Assembly: GCF_014897985.1 (NCBI RefSeq)
Contig: NZ_JABUZA010000010.1
Location: 1 to 64,000 of the forward strand
Source: Halomonas colorata
GTDB lineage: Bacteria > Pseudomonadota > Gammaproteobacteria > Pseudomonadales > Halomonadaceae
DNA: 64,000 nt
Direction: 5' to 3'
Part shown: positions 16,090 to 25,747 of the stretch, one piece after another
Layout: every line of letters begins with the position of its first letter
How positions within the stretch are numbered: position 1 is the stretch's first letter
Position numbers and translations under genes: made by a program
The notes under the pieces: model-generated
Seen by the model: only the letters and a program-made list of their open reading frames with translations
Database searches by the model: none
What the model was told of the DNA's origin: nothing

Positions 16090-16629
16090 CTATCCCAGCC
16101 CGTCCTGATAAGCCTTGAACAAGGTTTCAGCATCCAGCAGTACGGCAGTGACGCCTTCGTCGAGTTGCCAAAGAGCGCTGACATACGGGCGCAGCGCACT
16201 TGAAAGCGTATCCGGTGGCGGTTGAAGCAGGCTGGTAGGCACATCGCATACATCATCTAGCTGTTCAATACGCACGCCGCTGCAAATGCCTGCTGCCGAT
16301 ACCAGTAAGATCATTCCTGGCTGGGTGCCGCTGGGTAAGGGTAAACCCAGCAAAACGTTGAGTTGAATGACCGACTCAATATGTCCGCGTAGATGCAGCA
16401 CGCCTTCTGTCGTAGTGGGTAAGCCAGGAACAAAATACACGGGTTGATCATGGCTAATAATTTCTTTAACCACACCGCCAGGGAGCGCAAATCGTTGACC
16501 GGCTACTCTAAATAGCACCAGCTGTTGGCTAGGTTCTTCTACATCGACAATAGATACGTTTTCATCATGCTCGGCAAGCGCCTGCTCAAGCGTGAGGCTG
16601 CCGGGCTCATTCGCAGGCGGAGGCGTCAT
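16090..16629 (-). CDS. CheW-type scaffold protein
   Basis: A 179-residue CheW-domain protein with a 35-residue acidic N-terminal extension. QQLVLFRVAGQRFALPGGVV, VYFVPGLPTTTEGVLHLRGH and VIQLNVLLGLPL are the standard CheW strands that couple receptor to kinase. AGGAG lies before the ATG at 16629, and the start overlaps the upstream Hpt-REC-REC-GGDEF gene by 23 bp. In the Wsp-like scheme it would link the MCP to the CheA-REC kinase. Confidence 0.88.
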   Translation of the reverse strand: MTPPPANEPGSLTLEQALAEHDENVSIVDVEEPSQQLVLFRVAGQRFALPGGVVKEIISHDQPVYFVPGLPTTTEGVLHLRGHIESVIQLNVLLGLPLPSGTQPGMILLVSAAGICSGVRIEQLDDVCDVPTSLLQPPPDTLSSALRPYVSALWQLDEGVTAVLLDAETLFKAYQDGLG

Positions 16630-18298
16630 GATCTAACTCCTGGCTGGTCGTTACCTGGTTGCGTCCTTGACGTTTTGCGCGGTAAAGCGCTTGGTCGGCG
16701 GCTAAGCGCAGTGACTGGGTAGAGGGATGGGCGGGGAAGTCACTGATCCCAACGCTAAAGGTACAGCGAAAGCTCACTTCGCCAGCATAAAAATCCACTT
16801 GTCCAAAGTCATTGCGCAAGTTGTCCATTAATTTAACCGCTTGCTCGGTGCTTACGTCCTTTAGCAAAACGACGAATTCTTCGCCTCCATACCGGCCAAT
16901 AATATCAGATAGCCGAAAGCGTGTTTTCAGTAGCCTTGCCAAGGTGATAATGACTTGATCACCGGCTAGATGACCATAGGTATCGTTCACTTCTTTAAAA
17001 TGATCGATATCGATCATTGCCATGGCGTGTTGGCGGCCATTGCGGTGCGCCTGGATTAACGCTTTATTGATTAAATCAGTCGTCGTGCTGTGATTGTAAA
17101 GGCCGGTCATACTATCTTGGGTCATGAGCGAGCGTAGCAGGCGCAGGCGCTCAGCGCGCAAGTGGACCGCTGAAACGAGCTCGGCGGGTATGACAGGCTT
17201 GGTAATAAATGCCTCAACCCCCGCCGTCATCGCCGACATTTGCTTCTGGCTATCGGTTTCGCTGGAAAGATAAATAATCGGTAGGCCAACATGTTCGGGC
17301 TGCTGGCGAATAATGGTCGCCAGCTCTTCGCCCGAGCAAACCGGCATATACACATCCACCAGCATTAAATCGGGGCAAAAACGCTCAAGTGCACTGAGCG
17401 CATCGTTAGGATGATATACCTGCTGGACCACCATGCCAGCTTCTTCAAGCAGCAGCGCATGGTATTCGGCCGCCTCGCTCTCATCATCGACAATTAAAAT
17501 GCGTAGCGGCTCTTCACTTATGGGGGAGGTGAGCTCATCAATTGCGAGCATCAAATCAAGAGGCTTGACCGGCTTGGTGAAATACCCGTCACACCCGGCA
17601 CGCACCGCACTTAGGCGTGAATGGAAATCGCCGTGGCCGGATAGAACGATTGATGGTAACTGCTCCCCGGTCAGCTTATTTAAACTGGTTAACGTCTCGG
17701 TACCCGCCGTTTGGCCATGGGGAAACTGCACATCCATAATGACGGCATCGGGGCGGCGGGTCAGCACGGCATTAAAAAATGATTCGGTAGTGGCAAAGTG
17801 AACGACTTCATGGCCGAAGCAGCGCAAATGGTGCATCAGCGAATTAATATGCTCAGGTTCATCGTCACATAAATAAATAAGCCGTTGGCGTTTGCTGCGC
17901 TTCTGTTCAGGCTGGTGTGGGAATTCAACGCTATTGAGACCTGCCATAGCGGCTTGCTGACCCTGGTGGGTTTGCAGGTACACCAGCTCGTCTTTTAACT
18001 GGTTAAGAAGATTAACGATACGCGTATCAATGTCGGCCCTTTGAGGGTCAGTGGTCAGTGCTTCTTCTGCCTGCTCAGCAAACAGCGCAATACGCTCAAA
18101 GCCTAATGACCGTCCGGTTCCCTTAAGGCTATGGAAAAAGCGATGAAGATCAGGCGCAAGGCGTGACTCTGCCTCGCTTGATTTAAGGCTTAACTGCCAC
18201 TGTTCAGTGGTTTTCTCCAATCGCGCAGGAAGTTGGTTGATAAAACGCTGGCGCAGTTGGTTAAGCTTTTCATGCAGCGAAAGGGCCGGTGGTGACAT
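16607..18298 (-). CDS. Hpt-REC-REC-GGDEF diguanylate cyclase response regulator
   Basis: A 563-residue output protein of the Wsp-like pathway. The Hpt domain is at about residues 10-110, with phospho-His 56 in FFHSLKGTGRSLGF. Two receiver domains follow (about 140-255, DAVIMDVQFP; and 265-385, DLMLVDVYMP), and a GGDEF domain at 395-555. The active site is GGEEF at 471-475, with an RLSD inhibitory site five residues upstream, so it should make c-di-GMP and be product-inhibited. P. aeruginosa WspR has one REC-GGDEF; the additional Hpt and second REC here suggest a more layered phosphorelay. The stop overlaps cheW. Confidence 0.9.
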   Translation of the reverse strand: MSPPALSLHEKLNQLRQRFINQLPARLEKTTEQWQLSLKSSEAESRLAPDLHRFFHSLKGTGRSLGFERIALFAEQAEEALTTDPQRADIDTRIVNLLNQLKDELVYLQTHQGQQAAMAGLNSVEFPHQPEQKRSKRQRLIYLCDDEPEHINSLMHHLRCFGHEVVHFATTESFFNAVLTRRPDAVIMDVQFPHGQTAGTETLTSLNKLTGEQLPSIVLSGHGDFHSRLSAVRAGCDGYFTKPVKPLDLMLAIDELTSPISEEPLRILIVDDESEAAEYHALLLEEAGMVVQQVYHPNDALSALERFCPDLMLVDVYMPVCSGEELATIIRQQPEHVGLPIIYLSSETDSQKQMSAMTAGVEAFITKPVIPAELVSAVHLRAERLRLLRSLMTQDSMTGLYNHSTTTDLINKALIQAHRNGRQHAMAMIDIDHFKEVNDTYGHLAGDQVIITLARLLKTRFRLSDIIGRYGGEEFVVLLKDVSTEQAVKLMDNLRNDFGQVDFYAGEVSFRCTFSVGISDFPAHPSTQSLRLAADQALYRAKRQGRNQVTTSQELDHDASACE

Positions 18299-18350
18299 CA
18301 GGCTACCTGAGCAGTTGGGCGAACATCATAAGCATATCAAATGTTATCGA

Positions 18351-18707
18351 CTAATGGCTGAATGCATGATTAATGGCTTGGGCTAACGTGCTATCGAGAT
18401 TGTCATCTTTTTGTAAGCAGGCGGTTAAATGAGGATTATCCAGGGCGCGGGGTGGTGGCGCATCTCCGGTCAGTAAAATAAACGGTAGCGTGACTTCCTG
18501 CTCGCGCAGCATCTCTAAAAGGGCGAGTCCATCAATCAGCGGCATATGCATATCGCTGACGATAAGCTCGATATCAGGCGTACTGTCCAGTTGGCTAACC
18601 GCTTCCATGGCGTCGGGGGTTATCACTACTTCATGGCCTAACGCTTCAAGGTATGCTGCCGTAATTTCACCCGCCAATGGGTCGTCGTCTACGACCAGAA
18701 TATGCAT
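18351..18707 (-). CDS. Single-domain CheY-like response regulator
   Basis: A 118-residue receiver domain: HILVVDDDPLAGEITAAYLE at the start, the phospho-acceptor in ELIVSDMHMPLIDGL, and FILLTGDAPPP carrying the conserved Thr. The C-terminal KxD lysine is seen as CLQKDDN. It has no output domain. The second ATG (18707) is chosen because GAGG lies 7 nt upstream. It sits between the CheA-REC and the Hpt-REC-REC-GGDEF genes and could act as a phosphate sink or a shuttle between them. Confidence 0.88.
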   Translation of the reverse strand: MHILVVDDDPLAGEITAAYLEALGHEVVITPDAMEAVSQLDSTPDIELIVSDMHMPLIDGLALLEMLREQEVTLPFILLTGDAPPPRALDNPHLTACLQKDDNLDSTLAQAINHAFSH

Positions 18708-18738
18708 GTAATGCCTCATTTAAATGAAAGATAATACG

Positions 18739-20877
18739 CTAACCGAGTAAGGCTTTAAGCGTATCTACCAAGTTATTTTGGTCAAAGCTGCCTTTGACAA
18801 TATATGCGTCAGCACCCACTTCGATACCGCGCCGACGGTCGGCTTCTTTTTCCCGCGACGTGATAATAATAATTGGCTTATGAGAATAAAGCTCGCTTTC
18901 ACGCAGTCGGGCGGTAAGCGCAAAGCCATCCATGATGGGCATTTCAATATCGGTCAGTACGGCATCAAAGGGTTCCGCGAGCGCTTTGGACAGGCCGTCT
19001 CTGCCGTTTTCAGCCAGCGTTACCTGATAACCCCAGGCCTCTAACACGTCTTTTTCAATTTCGCGGGTATTCAATGAGTCATCCACCACTAAAATGCGGT
19101 GTGCCTGTGGCGAAGGCGTTGTTTCATAGGCAGTGCGCTGTGTGGAACGTCGACTGCGTTCAATGAGAGCGGGTACATGCAATAGGCTGATCAGCTCGTT
19201 ACGCCCTTGGGAGACCATGCCAGAAACCAGGGGTAAATGGCGTAAATGTAACGGTAACGGTTTAATTACCATATCACGTTCGTCAACTAGCGCATCGACC
19301 ATCAAGGCGAGCTTTTGATGACGTTGGTGAACTACAAGTAACAGCACTTCCGGCACTTGCGCTTGGGGCGTGGGAAGCTCGAGCAGGTCGGCCAGGGCAA
19401 TGACTGGCACAAACTCATTGCGTAGGATCAGCGTGGTTTGCCCCGCAGCATCAATAAACGTCTCGGGCGAGCGTTTAACGAGTTCTGCTACAAAAGGCGC
19501 GGTGACGCCTAGGGTAAGGCCTCCAACGCTGATTAATAAAACGCGCATCATGGCAAGCGATAGCGGTAGACGCAGGGTGAAACGAGCGCCGTCCCCCGGT
19601 TCACTGCTTAACTGAATATCCCCGCTTAGCTCATCCACCACGGTGCGTTTAACCACATCCATGCCTACACCACGGCCCGAGAAATCGGTAATCATGGCTT
19701 TCGTTGAGAAGCCAGGCAGAAAGATCAAATCCAACGTTTCCTGCTCGCTAAGTGCCGCTAACGCTTCTTCGCTGATCAGTTGCTTGGTAAGCGCTTTTTG
19801 GCGTACCGCTTCTAAACAGATGCCCGCGCCGTCATCATGCATTTCAACGATCACCCAGCCACCATCCTGCCAGGCTTCCAGCGTCAGCTGGCCACGCGCC
19901 GGTTTGCCCTTTGCCTGACGCTCGTGGGGAGACTCAATGCCATGGTCGAGTGCGTTACGCAGCAGGTGAATGAGCGGATCTGACAGGCGATCAATCATCT
20001 GCCTATCAAGCTCAATTTCACTACCTCGTACCCGGCAGTCAACGTGTTTGCCCAATGAATGGGCAAGCTCTCTGGCCATTTGCGATAGTGGGTCAAACAC
20101 AACGTTAAGGGGCAGCATTCGCATCTGCAGTGCGCGATCGTGGAGGTCACTCATCAAGGTGTCGTGGGCTAAAACGCTATCTTTTAGCTCGCGGTTAAAC
20201 GCGTTAAACGGAGCCTGTTTATCCGCCGGTAATGTAGCGCTTAATTCACTCGCCTGGACCACTAGGCTGTGTAGGTGATGGTGCCCAGAAAGTACTTCGC
20301 CCATCAAGCGAATCACATCGTCCAGGCGGTCAAGACGCACGCGAACGGTATCGCTTAGGCGTAAATCAGCCGTGGCATTGGAACTCGCCCGTGTCGTTGA
20401 GCGGGCGGGCGCTTCCGTCAGTGGCGCTGAAATCTCTAGAGGTGGCTCAACCTCTTCAGATGCCCCCTCAGGCAGAGGCTGACGGTTACTGGCTGCCTGT
20501 TCAAGCGCCTGACAGAGCGCTGCATCGGCTTCAGGCAGCGATTCGGGCGCAGCTCCTTGAGTTAACTGATTGATCATGTCCGCCAGGCCGTCAGTCGCTT
20601 GGTTAAGCAGGCTGATGACCTGGGCATTGGTGGTTTGGGTGCCATCGCGCAGCGCACTAAGCAGCTCTTCCGTACTATGCGCAAGTGCTGTGATCGGAAA
20701 AAGCTTAAGCATCCGTGAGGAGCCTTTAAGCGTATGCGCGGAGCGAAACAGCTCGTTAATCAACTCCTGGTCGGCCTGGCCCTGTTCTAACGCATTAATT
20801 CCCTTGCGTAGACGGGGCAGGTGATCTGCGGCTTCTTCTATAAACCGTTGTATAAATCGCCGGATATCCAGTGCCAT
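18739..20877 (-). CDS. CheA-type hybrid histidine kinase with C-terminal receiver (WspE-like)
   Basis: A 712-residue kinase. The Hpt domain holds phospho-His 48 in SAHTLKGSSRML. Next come a linker, a dimerisation region (DRLDDVIRLMGEVL), and an HATPase domain with LLRNALDHGIESPHERQAKG, DDGAGI and FSTKAMITDFSGRGVGMDVV. A CheW domain and a receiver (phospho-acceptor Asp 643, LTDIEMPIMDG) complete it. There is no separate P2 domain, as in WspE. All nucleotide-binding motifs look intact. The ATG touches the cheR stop codon, so translation is coupled. It would phosphorylate CheB and the REC proteins of this operon. Confidence 0.93.
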   Translation of the reverse strand: MALDIRRFIQRFIEEAADHLPRLRKGINALEQGQADQELINELFRSAHTLKGSSRMLKLFPITALAHSTEELLSALRDGTQTTNAQVISLLNQATDGLADMINQLTQGAAPESLPEADAALCQALEQAASNRQPLPEGASEEVEPPLEISAPLTEAPARSTTRASSNATADLRLSDTVRVRLDRLDDVIRLMGEVLSGHHHLHSLVVQASELSATLPADKQAPFNAFNRELKDSVLAHDTLMSDLHDRALQMRMLPLNVVFDPLSQMARELAHSLGKHVDCRVRGSEIELDRQMIDRLSDPLIHLLRNALDHGIESPHERQAKGKPARGQLTLEAWQDGGWVIVEMHDDGAGICLEAVRQKALTKQLISEEALAALSEQETLDLIFLPGFSTKAMITDFSGRGVGMDVVKRTVVDELSGDIQLSSEPGDGARFTLRLPLSLAMMRVLLISVGGLTLGVTAPFVAELVKRSPETFIDAAGQTTLILRNEFVPVIALADLLELPTPQAQVPEVLLLVVHQRHQKLALMVDALVDERDMVIKPLPLHLRHLPLVSGMVSQGRNELISLLHVPALIERSRRSTQRTAYETTPSPQAHRILVVDDSLNTREIEKDVLEAWGYQVTLAENGRDGLSKALAEPFDAVLTDIEMPIMDGFALTARLRESELYSHKPIIIITSREKEADRRRGIEVGADAYIVKGSFDQNNLVDTLKALLG

Positions 20878-22268
20878 TAGCCCACTCCCTGTGTGGCAAG
20901 CATTGTGTTTAGGTAGCGCTTTGCTAAAAAATACGCATCGCCTGGAGGAAGAGGTGACGCGATGGTCTGTAGGCTACCGTTTGCAGTGGGCGTTTCATTG
21001 AGTAATCGGACAACCGTGCTATAGCCCTGCTGGCGCTGAATAGGGTCATCGGTTAGTTCGCCCTGACGAAAAAGCTCGGCTTTATAAAAATGCGCTGGCC
21101 AGCAGTCAGGGGCGACATAGATAGCCCGTTTGAAAAACGTGTAAGCCTCCTCAAACGCGTTTCGCCACCGCGCCACAAGCCCAGCCAGAAGCAGTGTGTC
21201 CACAGACCAGGGGTGTTGGGCCAACAGCTCTTCAAGTAGGTCGGCGGCTTCCTGAAAAGCATTTTGATTAAGCAGTTGGTGGGCACGTTGGAGCTGGTTA
21301 CTAAAAGACGCATCTGAAGGCGACGGCACTTCTTCAAAAGCCGCAGGACTATTTGTAACAACAGTAATAGCCGGTGCTGTGTGGGTAAGTATTTGCCGTT
21401 CAGGCTCAACCCGAGACTCAATCTGAGGCTCAACACTGGACGGGAGAGCAGAAATTTTGAAAGGCTGAAAATAGAAAAGGCCTTGAGTCTGAACCAGTTC
21501 TAATACGCCTAAGTCGTTACCCAGCGTTTCCGTAACACCGCACAGCAGAATGCCTTCAGGGGCAAGCCGCTGATGTAAATGTTGTTGGATACGTCGCCGC
21601 GTTGGCTCATCGAAATAGATAGAAACGTTACGAAAAAGAATAACGTCAAAAGGGCCATGCGCATTAACGCTTTCAGGCTGTAGTAGATTAAAAGGGTGGA
21701 ACGTTACCCAGGAGCGTAATGACTCGCAGATCTTATAATGGTTTTGATGATGACTGAAATAGCGTTGCTTGAGCGCCGGATGCAGTGCGCGAAACGCCAA
21801 GCCGCTATAGATACCCTGGCGCGCCTTGGCCAGCACTTGCTGGTCTACATCGCCTCCCGATAGGGTGAATAGCTGGGTGGCACGTTCGCCGTAGCGCTCA
21901 AATAGCGCCATTGCCAAGCTATAAGGCTCCTCGCCCGATGAACACCCTGCACTTAGAATAGCAAGCGGCGCGCCTTTCTCGGCCAAACGTTGGGGCAAGT
22001 AGGTGTCAACCAGCCAGTTAAGGGCCTTGGGCTCGCGGAAGAAGTACGTTTCGTTAATCGTCAGGTGGCTAATAAACGTATCAAACAGGGCGTCATCCAG
22101 CTCAAGCTTGGCGATCATTAAAGCTGCATCGCTTAGCCCCGTTATACTGGAGAGTATTTCAATGGCTTTGCTTAGCCGGGCTTCTGCGACACCTTCCAGC
22201 TGTAACCCACAACGCTTTAACACTAGCGCTTTAAACAGGGGCAGCGTGTTCATAACGGTGCTTGCCAT
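20877..22268 (-). CDS. CheR methyltransferase with C-terminal TPR (WspC-like)
   Basis: A 463-residue receptor methyltransferase. The N-terminal helical CheR domain is followed by the SAM-binding domain with ILSAGCSSGEEPYSLAMALF, then FDVILFRNVSIYFDEPTRRR. After a low-complexity linker (residues 275-330) there is a TPR-like region (LLAQHPWSVDTLLLAGLVAR and AFEEAYTFFKRAIYVAPD), as found in WspC. It methylates glutamates of the operon's MCP. The ORF start at 22268 overlaps cheB by 19 bp. An ATGA-coupled start at 22253 is an alternative. Confidence 0.92.
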   Translation of the reverse strand: MASTVMNTLPLFKALVLKRCGLQLEGVAEARLSKAIEILSSITGLSDAALMIAKLELDDALFDTFISHLTINETYFFREPKALNWLVDTYLPQRLAEKGAPLAILSAGCSSGEEPYSLAMALFERYGERATQLFTLSGGDVDQQVLAKARQGIYSGLAFRALHPALKQRYFSHHQNHYKICESLRSWVTFHPFNLLQPESVNAHGPFDVILFRNVSIYFDEPTRRRIQQHLHQRLAPEGILLCGVTETLGNDLGVLELVQTQGLFYFQPFKISALPSSVEPQIESRVEPERQILTHTAPAITVVTNSPAAFEEVPSPSDASFSNQLQRAHQLLNQNAFQEAADLLEELLAQHPWSVDTLLLAGLVARWRNAFEEAYTFFKRAIYVAPDCWPAHFYKAELFRQGELTDDPIQRQQGYSTVVRLLNETPTANGSLQTIASPLPPGDAYFLAKRYLNTMLATQGVG

Positions 22269-23311
22269 AGAGGCTCGTTGCCGCGCACTTCACAAAGCAA
22301 GCGGTCAGGCAGATCTTCAAGAGCCAATATATGTTGAATGACGCCTGCGTTAACCGCTTCCTGATTCATGCCATAAATCACCGAGCTAGCTTCATCCTGA
22401 GCAAGCGTTTGACCGCCCGCCAGCTGAATTGAGCGCATGCCGCTTACCCCATCGCGTCCCATGCCCGTTAGAATTAGGCCTATCGCATCTGCTCCATATA
22501 CGTTGGCAACGCTCGTCAGCAGTATGTCGCCGCAGGGATGATAAAGCGCATTGGCCGGGCTTTCCTGAAGCTGAAAGCGGTGTTGTGAGGTAACGCAGAG
22601 ATCGCTTTCTGATGGCGATAAGTACACCCTTCCAGGCAGCAGGCGCTCGCCGTGCCGGCCAACACTGACCGGCATGGCGCATAGTGTTGCTAGCCACCGC
22701 GCCATGCCTTCAATAAACCCGTGGCTGATATGCTGGGCGATCACGATCGGGGCGGGAAACGTGGCTGGCAAGCGGTTAAGCAGACGCGCCAGGGCTTGAG
22801 GACCGCCCGTTGAGCAAGCAATCGCGATAATCCGTCGAAAACCTCGGGACGCAGTTGCATTGACGGCCGTCGTGGCAGTCCGCACCGGGGGTGGTGGGGT
22901 GGTATAGCGGCGGCGCAGCCGAGTAATTACTGCCACGCCTGATAATAGCCGCACCCGCGCCAGCAGCCATTCAGCATCGTCACTTTCCAGCATGGGCTTG
23001 GGCATGACCTCAAGCGCGCCCACCTCAAGCGCTTGATAAGCCGTTTGGGCATCCGCGCGATCGCTGACCACCAAAATTGGCACTCCTTTGGTGTGCATGA
23101 TCTCTTCGATAGCGCTCATGCCGTCCATATCGGGCATGTTGAGATCCATGGTAATCAGCTGTGGTGATAAGCGTCGGGCAAGCTCGACGGCTTCAAGGCC
23201 GTTGCTTGCTTCGCCGACAATTTCAATATCGCCATCACGAGTGAGAATCGCGCGCAACACATCGCGAGCCACGCGGCTATCATCTGCAATCACAACCCGA
23301 ATGGCTCTCAT
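22250..23311 (-). CDS. cheB: Chemotaxis methylesterase CheB (WspF-like)
   Basis: A 353-residue response regulator methylesterase. The receiver domain has phospho-acceptor Asp 56 (LITMDLNMPDMDG). A linker of about 30 residues leads to the esterase domain with the Ser-His-Asp triad in ACSTGGPQAL, VIAQHISHGF and LTGMGRDGVSG. It removes methyl groups from the MCP and resets the pathway; WspF loss is known to switch Wsp output on. It lies 10 bp downstream of the MCP gene and overlaps cheR. Confidence 0.93.
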   Translation of the reverse strand: MRAIRVVIADDSRVARDVLRAILTRDGDIEIVGEASNGLEAVELARRLSPQLITMDLNMPDMDGMSAIEEIMHTKGVPILVVSDRADAQTAYQALEVGALEVMPKPMLESDDAEWLLARVRLLSGVAVITRLRRRYTTPPPPVRTATTAVNATASRGFRRIIAIACSTGGPQALARLLNRLPATFPAPIVIAQHISHGFIEGMARWLATLCAMPVSVGRHGERLLPGRVYLSPSESDLCVTSQHRFQLQESPANALYHPCGDILLTSVANVYGADAIGLILTGMGRDGVSGMRSIQLAGGQTLAQDEASSVIYGMNQEAVNAGVIQHILALEDLPDRLLCEVRGNEPLWQAPL

Positions 23312-23321
23312 CGTGGCGTCC

Positions 23322-25349
23322 TCATGAGCGGCGTGAATTATCTGCTCCTTGTTGTGCCAGAGTAAACTCTTGTACCAACGAGTTGAGTTCCGCTGACATT
23401 TGAATCATCTCTTGGCTGATCTCAGTAATACTGCGTACCGATTGAGCACTGCGGGAACTGGCCATATCAATATCGCGCAGCGCAATGACTACCTGATTAC
23501 TGGCGGTTTTTTGCTGCTGCGTGGACAGCGATATCTGCTGAGCCGCGCTGCTGGTCTGGCTTGCTGCCTTGAGCAGGGCATCTAGATCCTGCGCGGTACT
23601 CATGCTGACTTCAACGCCTTCTTCAATAGAAGAGGCGCCTTTCTCAGAGGCCACCACCAAACGGTTGATGGCGCTCTGGATATCGTCAGTGTGGCTCTCG
23701 ATCTCCTGGGTGGAGTCCGTCACGCTATCTGCTAAGCGGCGAATTTCACTTGCCACGACCGAGAACCGGCGGCCTGACTCACCGGCACTTGACGCTTCAA
23801 GTGCTGCGTTAAACGCAATTAGCTTGGTTTGGGCCGCCAGTGTATTGATCAGCTCCATCACCTTGTTGATCTGTTTAGATTTGGCGCCTAACGCGACAAT
23901 TTCCGCCAGGCTATGCTCGCTGTCACTACGTATATTCTGCATTTTTACCTGCAGCAGCTGCATGGCCGTGCTGCCTTTACGGCTACGCTCAAGGGTGTGA
24001 TTGGCAACGTCTACCACCGACTGGGAATGATCGGCAATTTGGGTCGACGATGTGGAAAGCTCTTCCATGGTCGAGGTGATCTCGGCAACCGATGAGGCCA
24101 TTTCTTCAACGGCGGCGGCCATGGTCTGATTGGCTTCATGGGTAATGTCGCCGCCATGAACGCCTGACAATCCGGCCGTTTGAGCCAGTTGGTCAGCTAC
24201 TCGCGTCAGCGCATGAGCATTATTGGAAACGGCCAGAATCGCCCGTGATAAACGCTCTAACAGCGCATTGGTTTGGTTGGCCAAATCACCAAGCTCCGCT
24301 CGGTCGTCCGTTTCAACACGCCGGGAAAGATCCAGGCTATGAGTAATTTGCTTTAACTGACGCTGAAAGTGAATAAGCGGTCGAATGAGCCTGCCGGTGA
24401 GCGGGTAGAGGATCACTAGGCCGATCAACAGGATTAATAACCCAATCCCTGTTGAAGCTAAAAAGCGCTCACGGGAGGCTGTTAAGTACTCTGACTTGGA
24501 GACTTCCACCTTTAAGTAGCGCTGTAGCTGCGGCAGCCACACCGTACTCATCAAATAGACATGGTTGTCGCGTTCAATCTCGTACACCGTTGAGGTATTG
24601 CCCTGTTGTGCCAGTTGCTCAGGCGTTTGGCTACGCAGCGCCTCAATATCGGTTTCATCGCTACGCACCAGCAGTTCGCCTTCAGCGTTTAGCAGGGCAG
24701 CACGGCCCGTTTTTCCCAGACGGAAGTTTTCAATCAGAAGAGCAAGGCGTGACAAATCAAGACCTGCGCCCGCTACCAGCAGCGGGCGGCCATTGACGGC
24801 GTTTTGAGTGCTACGGAAGTTCAAAAAGACAAAGGCCTCCTCTGTCGAGAACGTGTCATTGTCTAAATTCAGCTCAAAAAGTTCCCCGTTGTCAGTGAAC
24901 TGATAATACCAATCGTCGGCGCCTCCAGTAGGCTCAAGGGTACGCTGTAAAAACTCGCCATCACGATACTGAAAGTAGTAGCCACGGCCCTGGTATTGCG
25001 CGGCAATAAACAGAAGTTCGGTACCCAACTGGTCCATCATGCGCGATAGATAGATTTCTACTTCAGCCTGACGCTCTTCTGGAAAACCGTCACGCGTCCA
25101 CTGCTCGATAAAGTAGCTATTGGCCAGATTCTCGGAAAGCGCCAGCGCAGGGCTTAAATTTAGGCTGAGGTGGGCTGCAAGGCTTTCTGCCTGAGCCGGC
25201 AATTCTTCGTTGATAAGTGCATCAAGGCGCGCCTGACCATAAGAGCGAGCCTGCAGGTAAAGGGCAACCAGCATTGCCAACGCTAGTACTGTCCCAAAAG
25301 AGATAAAAAGCCTTAGCCGCAGAGGCAAAGATTTCCAACGCGCCGTCAT
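23322..25349 (-). CDS. Methyl-accepting chemotaxis protein with periplasmic sensor domain (WspA-like)
   Basis: A 675-residue receptor. TM1 is at about residues 13-32, a large periplasmic dCACHE-like domain at 35-305, and TM2 at about 305-327, followed by HAMP and a long signalling coiled coil. The hairpin tip reads QTKLIAFNAALEASSAGESG, the variant found in alternative-function (Wsp-like) receptors rather than the flagellar QTNLLALNAAIEAARAGE. No NWETF-type CheR tether is present at the C terminus. The ATG at 25349 is preferred over the in-frame TTG at 25355. It is the first gene of the operon. Confidence 0.92.
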   Translation of the reverse strand: MTARWKSLPLRLRLFISFGTVLALAMLVALYLQARSYGQARLDALINEELPAQAESLAAHLSLNLSPALALSENLANSYFIEQWTRDGFPEERQAEVEIYLSRMMDQLGTELLFIAAQYQGRGYYFQYRDGEFLQRTLEPTGGADDWYYQFTDNGELFELNLDNDTFSTEEAFVFLNFRSTQNAVNGRPLLVAGAGLDLSRLALLIENFRLGKTGRAALLNAEGELLVRSDETDIEALRSQTPEQLAQQGNTSTVYEIERDNHVYLMSTVWLPQLQRYLKVEVSKSEYLTASRERFLASTGIGLLILLIGLVILYPLTGRLIRPLIHFQRQLKQITHSLDLSRRVETDDRAELGDLANQTNALLERLSRAILAVSNNAHALTRVADQLAQTAGLSGVHGGDITHEANQTMAAAVEEMASSVAEITSTMEELSTSSTQIADHSQSVVDVANHTLERSRKGSTAMQLLQVKMQNIRSDSEHSLAEIVALGAKSKQINKVMELINTLAAQTKLIAFNAALEASSAGESGRRFSVVASEIRRLADSVTDSTQEIESHTDDIQSAINRLVVASEKGASSIEEGVEVSMSTAQDLDALLKAASQTSSAAQQISLSTQQQKTASNQVVIALRDIDMASSRSAQSVRSITEISQEMIQMSAELNSLVQEFTLAQQGADNSRRS

Positions 25350-25678
25350 TATCAAAATTGCTCCCAGTTGGCCGATGCCCGTCAGGGCTAAGTAGGCCTA
25401 ATAGTACCGCGGATGAGCGGTGTAAGGGGTAGAGGGTGGGATATTGTAGTAATGATTTCAGCGATTTTTATGAATATTGTCTAGTTTTTGTATTAACGCT
25501 TTTTAACCTGAGAGGTTATATTTTTTATACAAGCTTTTGCATAATTTTTTTAAAAAAGTAATGTCTTAATATTAATTAAGTATAGGTGGCCTTAATTAAT
25601 GGAAAGCTGAATTAACTTAAGTTATTGAAAATAATTGTAAATATTTTTTAGATTTCTTGAGGTGTATTGCTGGTTTTT

Positions 25679-25707
25679 TTGACAAAAATAGTACAAAAAC
25701 GTATTCT
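25679..25707 (+). promoter_or_regulatory. Strong sigma70 promoter
   Basis: A -35 box TTGACA at 25679-25684 and a -10 box TATTCT at 25702-25707, separated by exactly 17 bp. Transcription would begin near 25714 and run into the adenylation-like gene at 25748. The -35 is a perfect consensus and the -10 matches four of six bases. Confidence 0.75.
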
Positions 25708-25717
25708 GCGCGCCAAT

Positions 25718-25736
25718 GGAAATGATAATTCTTGCT
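25718..25736 (+). promoter_or_regulatory. Fur-like box at the transcription start
   Basis: The 19-bp site matches the classical Fur consensus at 12 positions, including the unbroken core AAATGATAAT. It lies just after the predicted transcription start of the promoter at 25679-25707. That is a normal place for a repressor site, so iron-dependent repression of the gene at 25748 is likely. Confidence 0.6.
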
Positions 25737-25747
25737 AAGGAAGCAGC

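Larger units (their letters stand above)
25350..25747. other. 398-bp AT-rich divergent promoter region
   Basis: This gap separates the chemosensory operon (minus) from the adenylation-like gene (plus). It is strongly AT-rich between about 25440 and 25700, with T-tracts and TTAATTAA-type words that may be intrinsically curved. The right end holds the sigma70 promoter and Fur-like box listed separately. I found no further gene or RNA. Confidence 0.5.
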
